DNA of 64,000 nucleotides from Pedobacter sp. Leaf194 (GCF_001423945.1 NZ_LMPU01000009.1:310416-374415); one strand, 5' to 3'; shown: positions 8,881 to 18,028, numbered from the stretch's first letter. The notes: a model not told the origin generated them from the letters alone. Numbers and translations: made by a program.

Positions 8881-8930
8881 GGAATATCAAATTGATTAAA
8901 AGAGTATTCCAGAGTTATTAATAAAATTAA

Positions 8931-9608
8931 TTAGTTATTGGTGATTAAGCGTTCGCGAAGTTTGCCTGTACCAACACCTTTAGTCACGCCGTCTATTAGA
9001 ATAGTGTATGTTTTCCCTTTGGAAAAAATGGTCGGAACAATAACATCAACCACATTAGCAGAATCTACCAGATTGAACGACATTTTAGAGGTTGAATCGG
9101 CTTTGAGCGAAATGTAACCCGTTTTTTCACCGAAGCCTAAAGTGGTTGTCATTGCTGGCGTTTTTATATTTACCCTGGAGCGCAGCGTGTAGCCGAGATT
9201 GATAAAAAGAACCCGTGCGCTATCTCCGTTAGGTGTTAAATCATCCTCATATATTTTTAGCAGCGAATCCTGTGAAGAGGTTTTATAATAATAAACAGAA
9301 TAATTTCTACCCACCCTCAGTTTTTCGCTGATAGAATCACTGACATTTTGAGTGCCGGTATTTTTAGCCAGAATAGTGTAAAGCTTATCTGCTGCCGTTA
9401 CTGCGTAAGCGCTGTTTGTACCGTAGCCCACAGAATTGGATACCAATACATTATTCAGATAAAAATCCTGCGAAGGGCCATCTACTACGTTTATAAAGCG
9501 GACCTTAGTATCTAAATCGGTATTGTCGCTTTTCACGCAAGCGGTAATCAAACAAATTGCTCCGCACAAAAAAAGAAATTGAAAAAGCAGGGATGGTTTG
9601 TCGCTCAT
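8931..9608 (-). CDS. DUF4397 lipoprotein
   Basis: 225-residue secreted lipoprotein. The signal peptide ends in the lipobox LITAC with the lipidated Cys at residue 24. The rest is beta-rich, with two repeats of the DUF4397 type: KVRFINVVDGPSQDFYLNN and later ARVLFINLGYTL. Function is unknown; the fold is expected to be an Ig-like sandwich on the cell surface or periplasmic face. It follows a closely related gene (9677-10357) on the same strand with 68 bases between them, suggesting a tandem duplication that has diverged. A near-consensus box TATCTTTA lies at 9632-9639 on the minus strand. Confidence 0.75.
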   Translation of the reverse strand: MSDKPSLLFQFLFLCGAICLITACVKSDNTDLDTKVRFINVVDGPSQDFYLNNVLVSNSVGYGTNSAYAVTAADKLYTILAKNTGTQNVSDSISEKLRVGRNYSVYYYKTSSQDSLLKIYEDDLTPNGDSARVLFINLGYTLRSRVNIKTPAMTTTLGFGEKTGYISLKADSTSKMSFNLVDSANVVDVIVPTIFSKGKTYTILIDGVTKGVGTGKLRERLITNN

Positions 9609-9676
9609 GTCGATTCGGTAAAAATGAACTGTAAAGATAGCCTTAGTATTCTAAATATTTAATGAAAATACAAACT

Positions 9677-10357
9677 CTAATTATCTACAATCAAATGTGC
9701 CTCTAAAGTAGAAGCGGTTAAGCCGCTAAACCAAATAGAATAAATTTTACCCGGTATTAGCTCGGTAGCCGCAATTGTTTTGATGCTTCCGGAACCTACT
9801 ACATTGTACCTGATTGCGGCTCCAGCCTCGAGGTTAAAGTAGTTCGATGCTTCTTTGAAAAGTAAAGCGTTTACAAATGGCGAACCCGTCTGTATACTCA
9901 CATTTATCCCGGTGTTAAAAAAAGGCGTTAAGTTGATAACCCGAAATTTCGCAGTAGCGATGTCTGCATTGCTTAAATTATCTTCATAGTTAAGTATTTC
10001 CCTGTTTCCGTTTCTATCTGCAACTAAAAATGTACTATAGGTTATTGATGGGGTAAAGTTTAAGCTTGCATCGGTGTTCAAGTTGTTGGTATCAATATAA
10101 CTTAAAGTCCTGTTTCCCGAAGGAATTTTAACGTATTCACTTGTTTCGCCAAAGGCTAAAGAATTGGTTGTCATTTTTTGTTTATCAACAAAAACATCTT
10201 GTTTAACATCTGTTTGCACAGCGTTTACTACTTTGATTTTAGCCTGCCCATTAACGATAACATCCGGATTTTTTTTGCTACAGGATGCAAAGAATGTGAT
10301 AAAAAGAACAAGCACGCCTGAGAAGCGTAGTGAGACACGTTTTGTAAAGATTTTCAT
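9677..10357 (-). CDS. DUF4397 lipoprotein, paralogue of its neighbour
   Basis: 226-residue lipoprotein with lipobox FFASC (Cys 26). It shares with the 8931-9608 gene the layout KIKVVNAVQTDVKQDVFVD, a middle segment about a one-line backbone of Tyr and Asp (ILNYEDNLSNADIATAKFRV), and a C-terminal beta-strand pair with YSIWFSG versus YTILIDG. Length differs by one residue. The paralogy is judged by eye. It lies directly downstream of the dnaN terminator and so should have its own promoter. Role unknown; probably cell-envelope. Confidence 0.75.
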   Translation of the reverse strand: MKIFTKRVSLRFSGVLVLFITFFASCSKKNPDVIVNGQAKIKVVNAVQTDVKQDVFVDKQKMTTNSLAFGETSEYVKIPSGNRTLSYIDTNNLNTDASLNFTPSITYSTFLVADRNGNREILNYEDNLSNADIATAKFRVINLTPFFNTGINVSIQTGSPFVNALLFKEASNYFNLEAGAAIRYNVVGSGSIKTIAATELIPGKIYSIWFSGLTASTLEAHLIVDN

Positions 10358-10380
10358 AGGTAGTTGTATTTGGTATTAAC

Positions 10381-10411
10381 AAAAATGGCTTGGTCAAAAA
10401 CCAAGCCATTT
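10381..10411 (-). terminator. Intrinsic terminator of dnaN
   Basis: A perfect 12-bp inverted repeat, AAATGGCTTGGT (10383-10394) and ACCAAGCCATTT (10400-10411), with a five-base loop. On the minus strand it is followed by TTTTTGTT, placing it 28 bases past the dnaN stop. Confidence 0.85.
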
Positions 10412-10439
10412 CCTATGAATAAACTAAAATTTTAGTCGA

Positions 10440-11564
10440 TTAATAACTATTATTTAGCATTACCGGCATTACCAGCATTAATACATCTTCATTATCATCG
10501 TTTGTTTGAGGAATAAGCAGCCCTGCCCTGTTCGGTGTAGAAAGTTCTAGCGTTACTTCATCGCCACTAAGATTGCTCAGCATTTCGATTAAAAAGCGGG
10601 CATTAAAGCCTATTTCCAGGTCTTCACCATCATATTGGCAACTTAAACGTTCGTGAGCTTCGTTGGCAAAATCCAAATCTTCAGAAGAAATATTCAATTC
10701 ACTTCCATTAATTTTTAAACGAACCTGATGGGTAGTTTTATTTGCAAAAATTACCACTCTGCGAAGTGTGTTTAAAAACAAGCTTCTGTCGATAACTAAC
10801 TTATTTGGATTATTTTGCGGAATAACTGCCTCATAATCAGGATAACGCTCGTCTATTAAACGACACACTAAGTTTATGTTTTCAAATTTAAAAAAAGCAC
10901 TTGTGGCGTTATAGTCAACAGATACGTTAATATCGTTTGATGGCAGTGCTGCTTTTAGGAGTGTTAGTGCTTTTTTAGGCAAAATAAATGATGTTGCTTT
11001 ATCTGCCTTGCTATCCATACGGCGGTAACGAACCAACTTATGGGCGTCAGTAGCTACGAATGTAATGTGTTGCGGAGATAACTGGCAGAAAACACCAGTC
11101 ATAGCCGGCCGTAATTCATCATTACTAACTGCAAAAATGGTTTTTGTTATTGCTTCAGTTAAAACTGATGCGGGAAGATTTACCGATGAAGCATTTTCTA
11201 CAACTGGAATTTTCGGGAAATCATCGCCATTTTCGCCACTCAGTTTATATTTACCATCACCAGCACTAATTTCGATAGCGAAAGTAGCATCATCAATATT
11301 GAAAGCAATCGGCTGATCCGGTAAAGTTTTTAGCGTATCAAGCAGAATTTTTGATGGAACAGCTACTTTGCCTTCTTCTTTTGATTCTACAGCCAAAGCC
11401 GTTGTCATACTTGTTTGTAAATCAGTGGCTGATATAGTTAAATTACCATCTTTGATTTCGAACAAAAAATTTTCTAGTATAGGTAAAACAGTACTGCTGC
11501 TAGATGCACCATTAACTGTTTGCAGGTGTTTTAATAAAGTTGATGTGGATACAATAAATCTCAT
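10440..11564 (-). CDS. dnaN: DNA polymerase III beta subunit (sliding clamp)
   Basis: 374-residue ring-forming processivity clamp. It opens MRFIVSTSTLLKHLQTVNG, keeps the three-domain clamp layout (about residues 1-120, 121-245 and 246-374), with domain junctions at FPKIPV and RLIDERYPDYEAVIP, and ends with LVMPVMLNN, the usual clamp C-terminus that forms part of the protein-binding pocket (MPV then hydrophobic residues). The clamp tethers the DnaE polymerase encoded at 40115. dnaA, recF and oriC-like boxes are not adjacent, so this is not an origin region of the classic dnaA-dnaN type. Promoter box at 11584-11591 and terminator at 10381-10411 make it a single-gene unit. Confidence 0.97.
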   Translation of the reverse strand: MRFIVSTSTLLKHLQTVNGASSSSTVLPILENFLFEIKDGNLTISATDLQTSMTTALAVESKEEGKVAVPSKILLDTLKTLPDQPIAFNIDDATFAIEISAGDGKYKLSGENGDDFPKIPVVENASSVNLPASVLTEAITKTIFAVSNDELRPAMTGVFCQLSPQHITFVATDAHKLVRYRRMDSKADKATSFILPKKALTLLKAALPSNDINVSVDYNATSAFFKFENINLVCRLIDERYPDYEAVIPQNNPNKLVIDRSLFLNTLRRVVIFANKTTHQVRLKINGSELNISSEDLDFANEAHERLSCQYDGEDLEIGFNARFLIEMLSNLSGDEVTLELSTPNRAGLLIPQTNDDNEDVLMLVMPVMLNNSY

Positions 11565-11583
11565 GATATCAATTAGTCTTCTT

Positions 11584-11591
11584 CAAAAATA
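11584..11591 (-). promoter_or_regulatory. Promoter -7 box of dnaN
   Basis: On the minus strand this reads TATTTTTG, an exact TAnnTTTG match, with 19 bases to the dnaN start codon. It lies in the 33-base gap between gldG and dnaN, so dnaN need not depend on the gld transcript. Confidence 0.5.
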
Positions 11592-11597
11592 TAAAAA

Positions 11598-13280
11598 TTA
11601 TTTAGCGTACTTGTACTTGCGGTAATAATGTTGAAAAATTGCAAAGAATATTAACAATAGCATGGGCGCAACAATATTTACAATCTGCCACTTGGTTTTC
11701 TCGATTTTAACTTTTGCCCGGTCTAACAGCCTTATTTTAACGTCTTTATTACGCAAAGCGATTAAGTTATCATCATCAGTAAAATAATCGGCAATGTTTA
11801 ACAGTAAAGCTTTGTTACCATAGGTACGCTGTGTATAGCGGTCAAAACCTAATGGTAAGGGCGAATTGTCTTTTGCCACCACCTGATTTTTAAAGATATC
11901 TCCATCTCCTATCACAACCATTTTGGCGGGTTTGCCTACCGCAGCATTGGTATACGGCATAGAAATACCCGCCGGAAGCGGTCGGCCGGAAAAAACTGAA
12001 GGAAAATTTCCCTCTAATAAAACACCAGCACTTTGTAACGGATTACGAAATGTTTCCGGATCCGGCTGTTCTGCAAGCATTTGAAGCGAAAATAATTTCG
12101 GCACATTAAATACCTTATTAAAATTAGAAGTGGTTAAAATGTATGTCTTCTTTATACCTTTGGCGCCAATGGTATCAACCGTACTGGCGAATTCTGCTTT
12201 GATGCCATCTAAATTTTTAACCACACTAGCAGCTGTATCGGGCAGCAAAATCGGGTAGTAAATCCAGGGAACAAGCTGTAATTGAGGCTGGCCACCAACT
12301 ACGCCGGTAGAAACCGGAATCTCCGCAGCATTCTTATCCGCAATGATGTTATAATTTATTCTGGCTCCATAAATGAACAGCATATCATCAAGGTTTAAAG
12401 CCTTATTGAACACCATCTGACTACCTCTACCCCTCAAACTGTCGAGCTCTGCTGAAATCTGGTCGATGCTCCACAGTACTCGTCCGCCGTTCATTACAAA
12501 ATAATTTAACTTGTATTTCTCCGTTTCCGAAAACTCCGTTTGGGGTTTTACCACAATCATCATTTTCAGTTTATCTAATCCGGCCTTATCAATTGTATTC
12601 AAATCCACGCGACCAACCTCGTAACTATTCGCAAGCGTGTGCATTGCATCATATAGCTGTAAATCAGATGGTTCGCCATTAGATTCCGTAAAACCAATCC
12701 TCGGATTATTTCCGGTAAGCACCTTTTTAATGCTTGAGGTAAAGATATACTCAAGATTTTCGATAGAGCGGTTTATATTATCTTCGTAACTGCCCCCGGC
12801 ATCAAGGTTTTGCAATAGTTTAACAGGCATCTGCTTCCCATCACTTTCTATCATTGCCATCGGGAAAACGAGTTTCTGAGTTAAGCCACTTTCTGTTTTT
12901 ACACTCAAATTTGTGGCTTCTATTCCTTGTTGGTAAAGATTGTTAATTACCGTATCCTGGTCTGCAGCGCTTAAGCCTGTTAAGGGATCAACAAAAACAA
13001 TTTTCAAATTGGCTTTCGAATAGGCTTTATAATCAGCCAGTAAATCCTTTACCGAAGTCTGCAAGCGCTTAAAAGCGGCGGGCAACTTACCATCCAGAAA
13101 AACAGTTACAATAATTGGCTTCTTCGTATCGAGCAGTAGCTTTTTTGTTTTATCATTGAGGGTAAATCTTTTATCAGAAGTAAAATCGAAGCGATGGAAA
13201 AAATACTGACCGCCAACGTTTAATAAAACCAATGCAAGTAACACAACAAAAAGGTTAAGCCATTTCTTTTTCATCATCAT
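11598..13280 (-). CDS. gldG: Gliding-motility-associated ABC transporter component GldG
   Basis: 560-residue GldG. One N-terminal membrane helix (about residues 7-25), a large periplasmic part containing DFTSDKRFTLNDKTKKLL and IVTVFLDGKLPAAFKRL near the start (the DUF4350-like ABC_transp_aux region), and a C-terminal membrane helix before the basic end YRKYKYAK. With GldA and GldF it makes an ABC transporter needed for gliding and Spr-type surface motility in Flavobacterium, though the genes are conserved in many Bacteroidota that do not glide. Its ATG overlaps the gldF stop (TGATG type overlap at 13277-13280), indicating translational coupling; two further in-frame ATGs follow directly. Confidence 0.9.
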   Translation of the reverse strand: MMMKKKWLNLFVVLLALVLLNVGGQYFFHRFDFTSDKRFTLNDKTKKLLLDTKKPIIVTVFLDGKLPAAFKRLQTSVKDLLADYKAYSKANLKIVFVDPLTGLSAADQDTVINNLYQQGIEATNLSVKTESGLTQKLVFPMAMIESDGKQMPVKLLQNLDAGGSYEDNINRSIENLEYIFTSSIKKVLTGNNPRIGFTESNGEPSDLQLYDAMHTLANSYEVGRVDLNTIDKAGLDKLKMMIVVKPQTEFSETEKYKLNYFVMNGGRVLWSIDQISAELDSLRGRGSQMVFNKALNLDDMLFIYGARINYNIIADKNAAEIPVSTGVVGGQPQLQLVPWIYYPILLPDTAASVVKNLDGIKAEFASTVDTIGAKGIKKTYILTTSNFNKVFNVPKLFSLQMLAEQPDPETFRNPLQSAGVLLEGNFPSVFSGRPLPAGISMPYTNAAVGKPAKMVVIGDGDIFKNQVVAKDNSPLPLGFDRYTQRTYGNKALLLNIADYFTDDDNLIALRNKDVKIRLLDRAKVKIEKTKWQIVNIVAPMLLLIFFAIFQHYYRKYKYAK

Positions 13281-13999
13281 TTCCTCCCGGTGGCCAGTTT
13301 TGTGAATAATAAAAACAGAACAGAAAAACTGATAAAATAAATTAAATCGCGAGTATCTAAAACGCCGCGACTTATCGATTGGTAATGCTGATTAATACCT
13401 AACGAGGATATGGTTGTCTCGAAACTCTGCATCGAAAAGATTTCACTTGTATAGTCAAATCCTAAAAATGCAAAGGCACATAAAGCTGCAGCAATTGCGA
13501 ATGCGATAATTTGATTTTTAGTTAATGAGGAGGCAAAAATACCAATTGCGGTAAAAGCCGAGCCTAATAGAAACAAACCAATATAAGAGCCAATTACTGA
13601 ACCTGAATCAATATTCCCTTCCGGCAAACCAAGTTTTGAAATCGAATAATAATATATCAATGTTGGTATTAGGGCGAGTAAAACTAAAATAACACAGGCT
13701 AAATACTTTGCCCAAATGATTTGCCATTGGCTAATTGGCTTGGTGACTAACAGTTCGTATGTACCTTCCTTTTGTTCTTCGGCAAAAGAACGCATGGTAA
13801 TTGCCGGAATCAAAAACATAAATAAATAGGGCACAAGACTAAAAAAACCGCCAAGGTCGGCATAACCATAATCAAGAACAGAAGTATCAGGAAAAAACCA
13901 GAGCAAAAGACCGGAAACAGCAAGAAAGATACCGATGGTAATATAGGCAACCATCGAACTTAAAAAACTTAACAATTCGCGTTTAAATACTGCGTACAT
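13277..13999 (-). CDS. gldF: Gliding-motility-associated ABC transporter permease GldF
   Basis: 240-residue ABC-2 type permease with six hydrophobic segments. It begins MYAVFKRELLSFLSSMVAYITIG, as GldF proteins do, and has the conserved loop FAEEQKEGTYELLVTKPISQWQIIWAKY in two parts around residues 70-98, which is the ABC-2 coupling region. It is translated from the same transcript as gldG, with overlapping stop and start. The ATPase gene gldA is upstream on the same strand, separated by 174 bases that contain no gene. Confidence 0.9.
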   Translation of the reverse strand: MYAVFKRELLSFLSSMVAYITIGIFLAVSGLLLWFFPDTSVLDYGYADLGGFFSLVPYLFMFLIPAITMRSFAEEQKEGTYELLVTKPISQWQIIWAKYLACVILVLLALIPTLIYYYSISKLGLPEGNIDSGSVIGSYIGLFLLGSAFTAIGIFASSLTKNQIIAFAIAAALCAFAFLGFDYTSEIFSMQSFETTISSLGINQHYQSISRGVLDTRDLIYFISFSVLFLLFTKLATGRK

Positions 14000-14173
14000 A
14001 CAATTTTAAATGCCGAAGATATGAAATATTGAAGCAAAAAAGCCAATTTCTTCTTCGTAAAAAAGCGCTGGTTACGAAATGGGAAATGCTTTAGTCGTCA
14101 GCGAATATAATGTCTAGAAAAACGCTTCTTAAAGAAAAAGACTTATCAATAAATTGATTACATCAACCTACAT

Positions 14174-14881
14174 TTAAGCAGTTAATGTTCTAAAAATTTC
14201 TTCTAAAGAATGTTGGCTGTGAGTTTGTTTAATGCCTGTAAGCGTGTCATTTGCTACAATTTTGCCTTTGTTTATGATGATGACGTCATCGCAAATTGCC
14301 TCTACTTCCTGCATGATGTGGGTAGAAATTACGACCGTTTTGTTTTTGCCGAGTTCTTTGATAAGTGCTCTTATATCCACCAGCTGATTTGGATCTAACC
14401 CTGAAGTTGGCTCATCCAAAATCAAAACCGCAGGGTTGTGGATAATCGCTTGCGCCAAGCCTACCCGCTGCCGGTAACCCTTAGATAGCATTCCGATTTT
14501 TTTGTGTTGCTCGGGCGTTAAACCGACCATTTTTATTACCTCATCAACTCTTGCAGGCAAATTTTTTAATTGATAGGTTTGGCCAATAAAGCGGAGAAAC
14601 TCCTTTACGTACATTTCTGTGTAAACCGGTGTATTTTCGGGCAAATAACCAATCTGTTTTTTGGCTTCGATTGCGCTCGTTAAAATGTTTTTACCCGAAA
14701 TTTCAGCATCGCCAGATGTCGGTTCCAAATATCCGGTAAGCATACGCATTGTAGTGGATTTCCCTGCGCCATTTGGACCCAGAAAACCCAATATACGACC
14801 TGGTTTTGCCTCAAAACTTATCGAATCTACTGCCCTTTGCTTATCGTAATGCTTAGAAAGATTTCTTACTGAAATACTCAT
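14174..14881 (-). CDS. gldA: ABC transporter ATP-binding protein GldA
   Basis: 235-residue ATPase that powers the GldAFG transporter. Walker A is GPNGAGKST, signature LSKGYRQRVGLAQAI, Walker B LILDEPTSGLDPNQL and switch His in STHIM. Nothing follows the core domain, as usual for GldA. The frame is open for six codons more, but that would need a TTG start; ATG 14881 gives the family start MSISVRNLSKHYDK. It is first in a gldA-gldF-gldG order, all minus strand, so one transcript is likely despite the 174-base gap after it. Confidence 0.88.
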   Translation of the reverse strand: MSISVRNLSKHYDKQRAVDSISFEAKPGRILGFLGPNGAGKSTTMRMLTGYLEPTSGDAEISGKNILTSAIEAKKQIGYLPENTPVYTEMYVKEFLRFIGQTYQLKNLPARVDEVIKMVGLTPEQHKKIGMLSKGYRQRVGLAQAIIHNPAVLILDEPTSGLDPNQLVDIRALIKELGKNKTVVISTHIMQEVEAICDDVIIINKGKIVANDTLTGIKQTHSQHSLEEIFRTLTA

Positions 14882-14937
14882 ATAAAATTTTTTAACCAAA
14901 AGATTTGCCTAATATCAGGCACAAATTCCAGCTGTGG

Positions 14938-15858
14938 TTAATTAACGAATGATGACGTGAGCTTCTTATTATACCGAAACTTATCAAGCTCTTCTGCTGC
15001 CTGCGGAAGGTTATCTCCAGACAAAATATCCGCTCCATTGTTTACCAGGTGATAATAAATATTTCTTGCAGGGCTGGCAATTGCACTTTTATCAATATTG
15101 CCCATTGTTCCGAGGATTGTAGTTATTCCATTTTCATGCAGAAAATCATACAAGCTTCTTTCAGGTGCGCTTACACCCACAAATGCTACAATTCTATCGT
15201 TTGGTATGCCTAAATTGTTCAACCGTTTCAGCTCCGCCTTTTTCTGCACAGAGGCTGAAATCATTAAATCGGGCGCCAGCTGATGTACTTCCTGAGCCTG
15301 GTTTGCTGTATAGGTAATAATGATTGAATTGCTTTCTACCTTATATTGACGAACTTTTGCAATTACCCTCGCATATGAAACACCTCTTTTCAAATCGATG
15401 GTAAGCAAAGCCTTTCCTTTGCTCCAGGTCAACACGCTGTCTAAAGTCGGGATTTTGAAGTTTGTTTCCTTACCATCATTGTCTTTCAGGTTAAATGCTC
15501 TTAGTTCTTCGTAGGTGTAATCGCCTATATTGCCTTTCCCGGTCGAAGTTCTATCCAACTTATCATCATGCATGATGACCATAACCGAATCTTTACTGTA
15601 AGCAATATCAAATTCGATAATAACCGGGTTATAAGTGGTTGCGTTTTCGAAAGTTTCGATACAATTTTCTGGAAAGCCAGCCATTGGCCCGCCTCGGTGA
15701 GCGCTGATTAAAGGAAAACGATTTTCTGGCGACCACTTTAAAAACTGATAGAGTTCTGCAGTTTTATTAAACTTAATATAGTGATGAACTTTTTCTTCCT
15801 GCTTGCACGATGCAAAAAAGATTATCACCGACAGAAAAAGCAAATGGTAAAATTTCAT
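14938..15858 (-). CDS. Glycerophosphodiester phosphodiesterase, lipoprotein
   Basis: 306-residue GDPD-family enzyme anchored as a lipoprotein (lipobox FFASC, Cys 18). The catalytic set is present: H54-R55 in ISAHRGG, E64 in FPEN, E82 and D84 in IEFDIAYSKD, and H97 in MHDDKLDRTSTG. These act with a divalent metal to split glycerophosphodiesters into glycerol 3-phosphate and an alcohol. The second half continues the TIM barrel (LLTIDLKRG, TYTANQAQEV). The cell location is inferred as the outer face of the inner membrane or the periplasmic side of the outer membrane. It is 56 bases upstream of gldA on the same strand. Confidence 0.88.
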   Translation of the reverse strand: MKFYHLLFLSVIIFFASCKQEEKVHHYIKFNKTAELYQFLKWSPENRFPLISAHRGGPMAGFPENCIETFENATTYNPVIIEFDIAYSKDSVMVIMHDDKLDRTSTGKGNIGDYTYEELRAFNLKDNDGKETNFKIPTLDSVLTWSKGKALLTIDLKRGVSYARVIAKVRQYKVESNSIIITYTANQAQEVHQLAPDLMISASVQKKAELKRLNNLGIPNDRIVAFVGVSAPERSLYDFLHENGITTILGTMGNIDKSAIASPARNIYYHLVNNGADILSGDNLPQAAEELDKFRYNKKLTSSFVN

Positions 15859-16192
15859 GTTTCAAAAATAGAAAAAAATGGAAGATGTAAGTTGCAAAAC
15901 AGAATTCTTGTTTACCGCAACAACGTATAGTTGAATTTATAGATCTTTACTTCGATTGCTTCACTGCAGCAAACAGGCATTCGGAAAGCGTCAACTGTTC
16001 AATATTATGAGTGCCAGGCGAGGCAGAGTAGACAAGCAGACATTTGCATTCAGCATAAAGATTTCTGAAAAGCATAGTCTAAAGTAAGGTAAAGCATCAG
16101 GTTCGATATTTCAAATCCCTAAGGTTGCCGGTTAAAAACCTTAAAGCCTAAACCTTTAAAGCCCCCGCCTTTTTATTATCTTTGCCACCATT
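15859..16192. other. Intergenic region upstream of glyS
   Basis: 334 bases between the divergent phosphodiesterase and glyS genes. It holds the glyS promoter box (16177-16184) and one possible 42-residue minus-strand frame (15947-16075, starting MLFRNLYAECKCLL), preceded three bases upstream by TACTTTAG, a one-mismatch -7 box. The small frame has no recognisable family and I give it little weight. Nothing else is seen. Confidence 0.3.
16177..16184 (+). promoter_or_regulatory. Promoter -7 box of glyS
   Basis: TATCTTTG, exact match to TAnnTTTG, with TTT at the -33 position 19 bases upstream (16155-16157). Only eight bases separate it from the ATG at 16193, so the mRNA leader should be a few bases at most. 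Confidence 0.65.
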
Positions 16193-17836
16193 ATGGCTCA
16201 AAAGAATAACGACGAACAATTTAAAAATGTAATATCACACGCTAAAGAATACGGCTTCGTATTTCAGAGCAGCGAAATATATGATGGCTTAAGTGCCGTT
16301 TACGACTATGGCCAATTGGGTGCCGAGTTGAAAAACAACATTAAAACCTATTGGTGGAAAGCCATGGTACAAATGCATGAAAATATTGTGGGCATCGATT
16401 CTGCAATTTTTATGCACCCGAAAGTTTGGAAAGCCAGCGGACATGTTGATGGTTTCAACGACCCGATGATTGACAACAAAGATTCGAAAAAACGTTACCG
16501 TGCCGACCAGTTGTTAGAGAATAAAATTGATGAATTATATGCTGAACTGGCAAATTTCTCACCAGAAAACAAAGCAAAATTTGAGAATTTTCAACAAGAA
16601 ATACTTGGCTTAAGTGACGAAGGGCAGGCAAGCTGGATTCCAAGTTTTAAAGATGGGACCGGCATTTTAGAGAACTCTGAATACCCTTTTATTGATGAAC
16701 CCAGCTGGAGATTCGTTAAAAAAGGCTTAGCGCTTGAGGTTGAAATGAATTTAGCATTGAAATCAGAAAATTTAGTGCAACTAAAAGATTTAATTGTTGA
16801 TTACAAAGTAATCTGCCCAATTTCTAAAACTTCAAACTGGACCGATGTTCGCCAGTTTAACCTGATGTTTAGCACGCAATTTGGTGCAATGGCCGAGGGA
16901 AGTGATGAGGTTTATCTTCGTCCGGAGACTGCACAAGGTATTTTTGTAAACTTTTTAAATGTTCAAAAATCTGGAAGAATGAAAATTCCTTTCGGCATTG
17001 CACAGATTGGAAAAGCCTTTAGAAATGAAGTGATTGCACGCCAGTTTATTATGCGTATGCGTGAGTTCGAGCAAATGGAAATGCAATTTTTCGTTCGGCC
17101 CGGCGAAGATAAAAAGTGGTTTGAATACTGGAAAGAGGCTCGTTTAAAATGGCATAAAGCATTGGGAACTGCACCAGAAAAGTACCGTTACCACGACCAT
17201 GTAAAACTGGCGCATTATGCAAACGCGGCAACCGATATAGAATTTGAATTCCCTTTTGGATTTAAAGAGGTTGAAGGCATACACAGCAGAACCGATTTCG
17301 ATTTAACGCAGCATCAGGAATTTTCTGGCAAAAAAATGCAGTATTTCGATAACGACCTTAACGAAGATGGAAAACCTTACGGTAATTACGTTCCTTATGT
17401 AATTGAAACTTCTATTGGTTTGGATCGGATGTTTCTATTAACCATGATTAACGCCTTTGAAGAACAGGATCTAAGTACGGAAGACAAACAGGATAGCAGA
17501 ACGTTGCTACGCCTCCACCCTGCTTTGGCACCATATAAAGTAGCCGTTTTTCCGCTAACCAAAAAAGATGGCTTACCAGAAAAGGCCCGCCAGATAATGG
17601 ATGAGCTAAAATTTGATTTTAACTGCATTTATGAGGAGAAAGATGCTATTGGAAAACGTTACCGCCGCCAGGATGCTGTTGGTACGCCATTTTGCATCAC
17701 TGTAGACCACCAAAGTTTAGAGGACAACACTGTTACAATTCGCCATCGCGACAGCATGGACCAGGAACGGGTTGCAATTGCCGATTTAGCTGGCATGGTT
17801 GGAGAAGCAGTAAGCTGGAAAACGCTACTGGCCTAA
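16193..17836 (+). CDS. glyS: Glycyl-tRNA synthetase (single-chain class II)
   Basis: 547-residue synthetase that charges tRNA-Gly. It is the dimeric eukaryote/Gram-positive type, not the alpha2beta2 GlyQ/GlyS type. Class II motif 2 is in FRNEVIARQFIMRMREFEQM, motif 3 in ETSIGLDRMFLL, and the family phrase YLRPETAQGIFVNF is present. The C-terminal anticodon-binding domain covers about residues 445-547 (VAVFPLTKKDGLPEKARQI). The Cys-x2-Cys zinc pair seen in some relatives is replaced by CPISKTSNW. It is a single-gene unit with promoter box 16177 and terminator 17881. Confidence 0.96.
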   Translation: MAQKNNDEQFKNVISHAKEYGFVFQSSEIYDGLSAVYDYGQLGAELKNNIKTYWWKAMVQMHENIVGIDSAIFMHPKVWKASGHVDGFNDPMIDNKDSKKRYRADQLLENKIDELYAELANFSPENKAKFENFQQEILGLSDEGQASWIPSFKDGTGILENSEYPFIDEPSWRFVKKGLALEVEMNLALKSENLVQLKDLIVDYKVICPISKTSNWTDVRQFNLMFSTQFGAMAEGSDEVYLRPETAQGIFVNFLNVQKSGRMKIPFGIAQIGKAFRNEVIARQFIMRMREFEQMEMQFFVRPGEDKKWFEYWKEARLKWHKALGTAPEKYRYHDHVKLAHYANAATDIEFEFPFGFKEVEGIHSRTDFDLTQHQEFSGKKMQYFDNDLNEDGKPYGNYVPYVIETSIGLDRMFLLTMINAFEEQDLSTEDKQDSRTLLRLHPALAPYKVAVFPLTKKDGLPEKARQIMDELKFDFNCIYEEKDAIGKRYRRQDAVGTPFCITVDHQSLEDNTVTIRHRDSMDQERVAIADLAGMVGEAVSWKTLLA

Positions 17837-17880
17837 AAACACAAAACTGAACTTAACTCGGTAGGTTTAAAATATAGTTT

Positions 17881-17914
17881 AACCGCAGGTTTTTAAAAGC
17901 CTGCGGTTTTTTTA
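17881..17914 (+). terminator. Intrinsic terminator of glyS
   Basis: Inverted repeat AACCGCAGG (17881-17889) and CCTGCGGTT (17900-17908), extended inward by a T-G pair and four A-T pairs, then a run of T. It lies 44 bases after the glyS stop. Confidence 0.85.
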
Positions 17915-17998
17915 TCTGACGATTAGACTCAGCATTCATCGAACTTTCGCTGAAAAAGCATTTACTTAAAAAATTAAGGCTTGGCCAAAAAAATCTAA

Positions 17999-18028
17999 TT
18001 GAAGCTTATTTAAATTATTTTATCTTAG
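17999..18028 (+). promoter_or_regulatory. Promoter of the 18060 lipoprotein gene
   Basis: TTG (17999-18001), exactly 19 bases, then TATCTTAG (18021-18028): the Bacteroidota TTG-N19-TAnnTTTG architecture with one mismatch in the -7 box. The leader to the GTG start would be about 27 bases. Confidence 0.65.

Noticed and set aside
10440..11625. Chromosome origin next to dnaN
   Set aside because: dnaA, recF and clusters of DnaA boxes are absent; dnaN stands beside gldG and a lipoprotein gene.
11598..14881. Claim that the organism glides because gldA, gldF and gldG are present
   Set aside because: The set is kept in many non-gliding Bacteroidota and the core gldB, gldJ-gldN and spr genes are not in this window.
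15947..16075. 42-codon minus-strand frame upstream of glyS
   Set aside because: A near-consensus box precedes it, but the product has no recognisable features and the frame is short enough to arise by chance; noted only in the gap entry.
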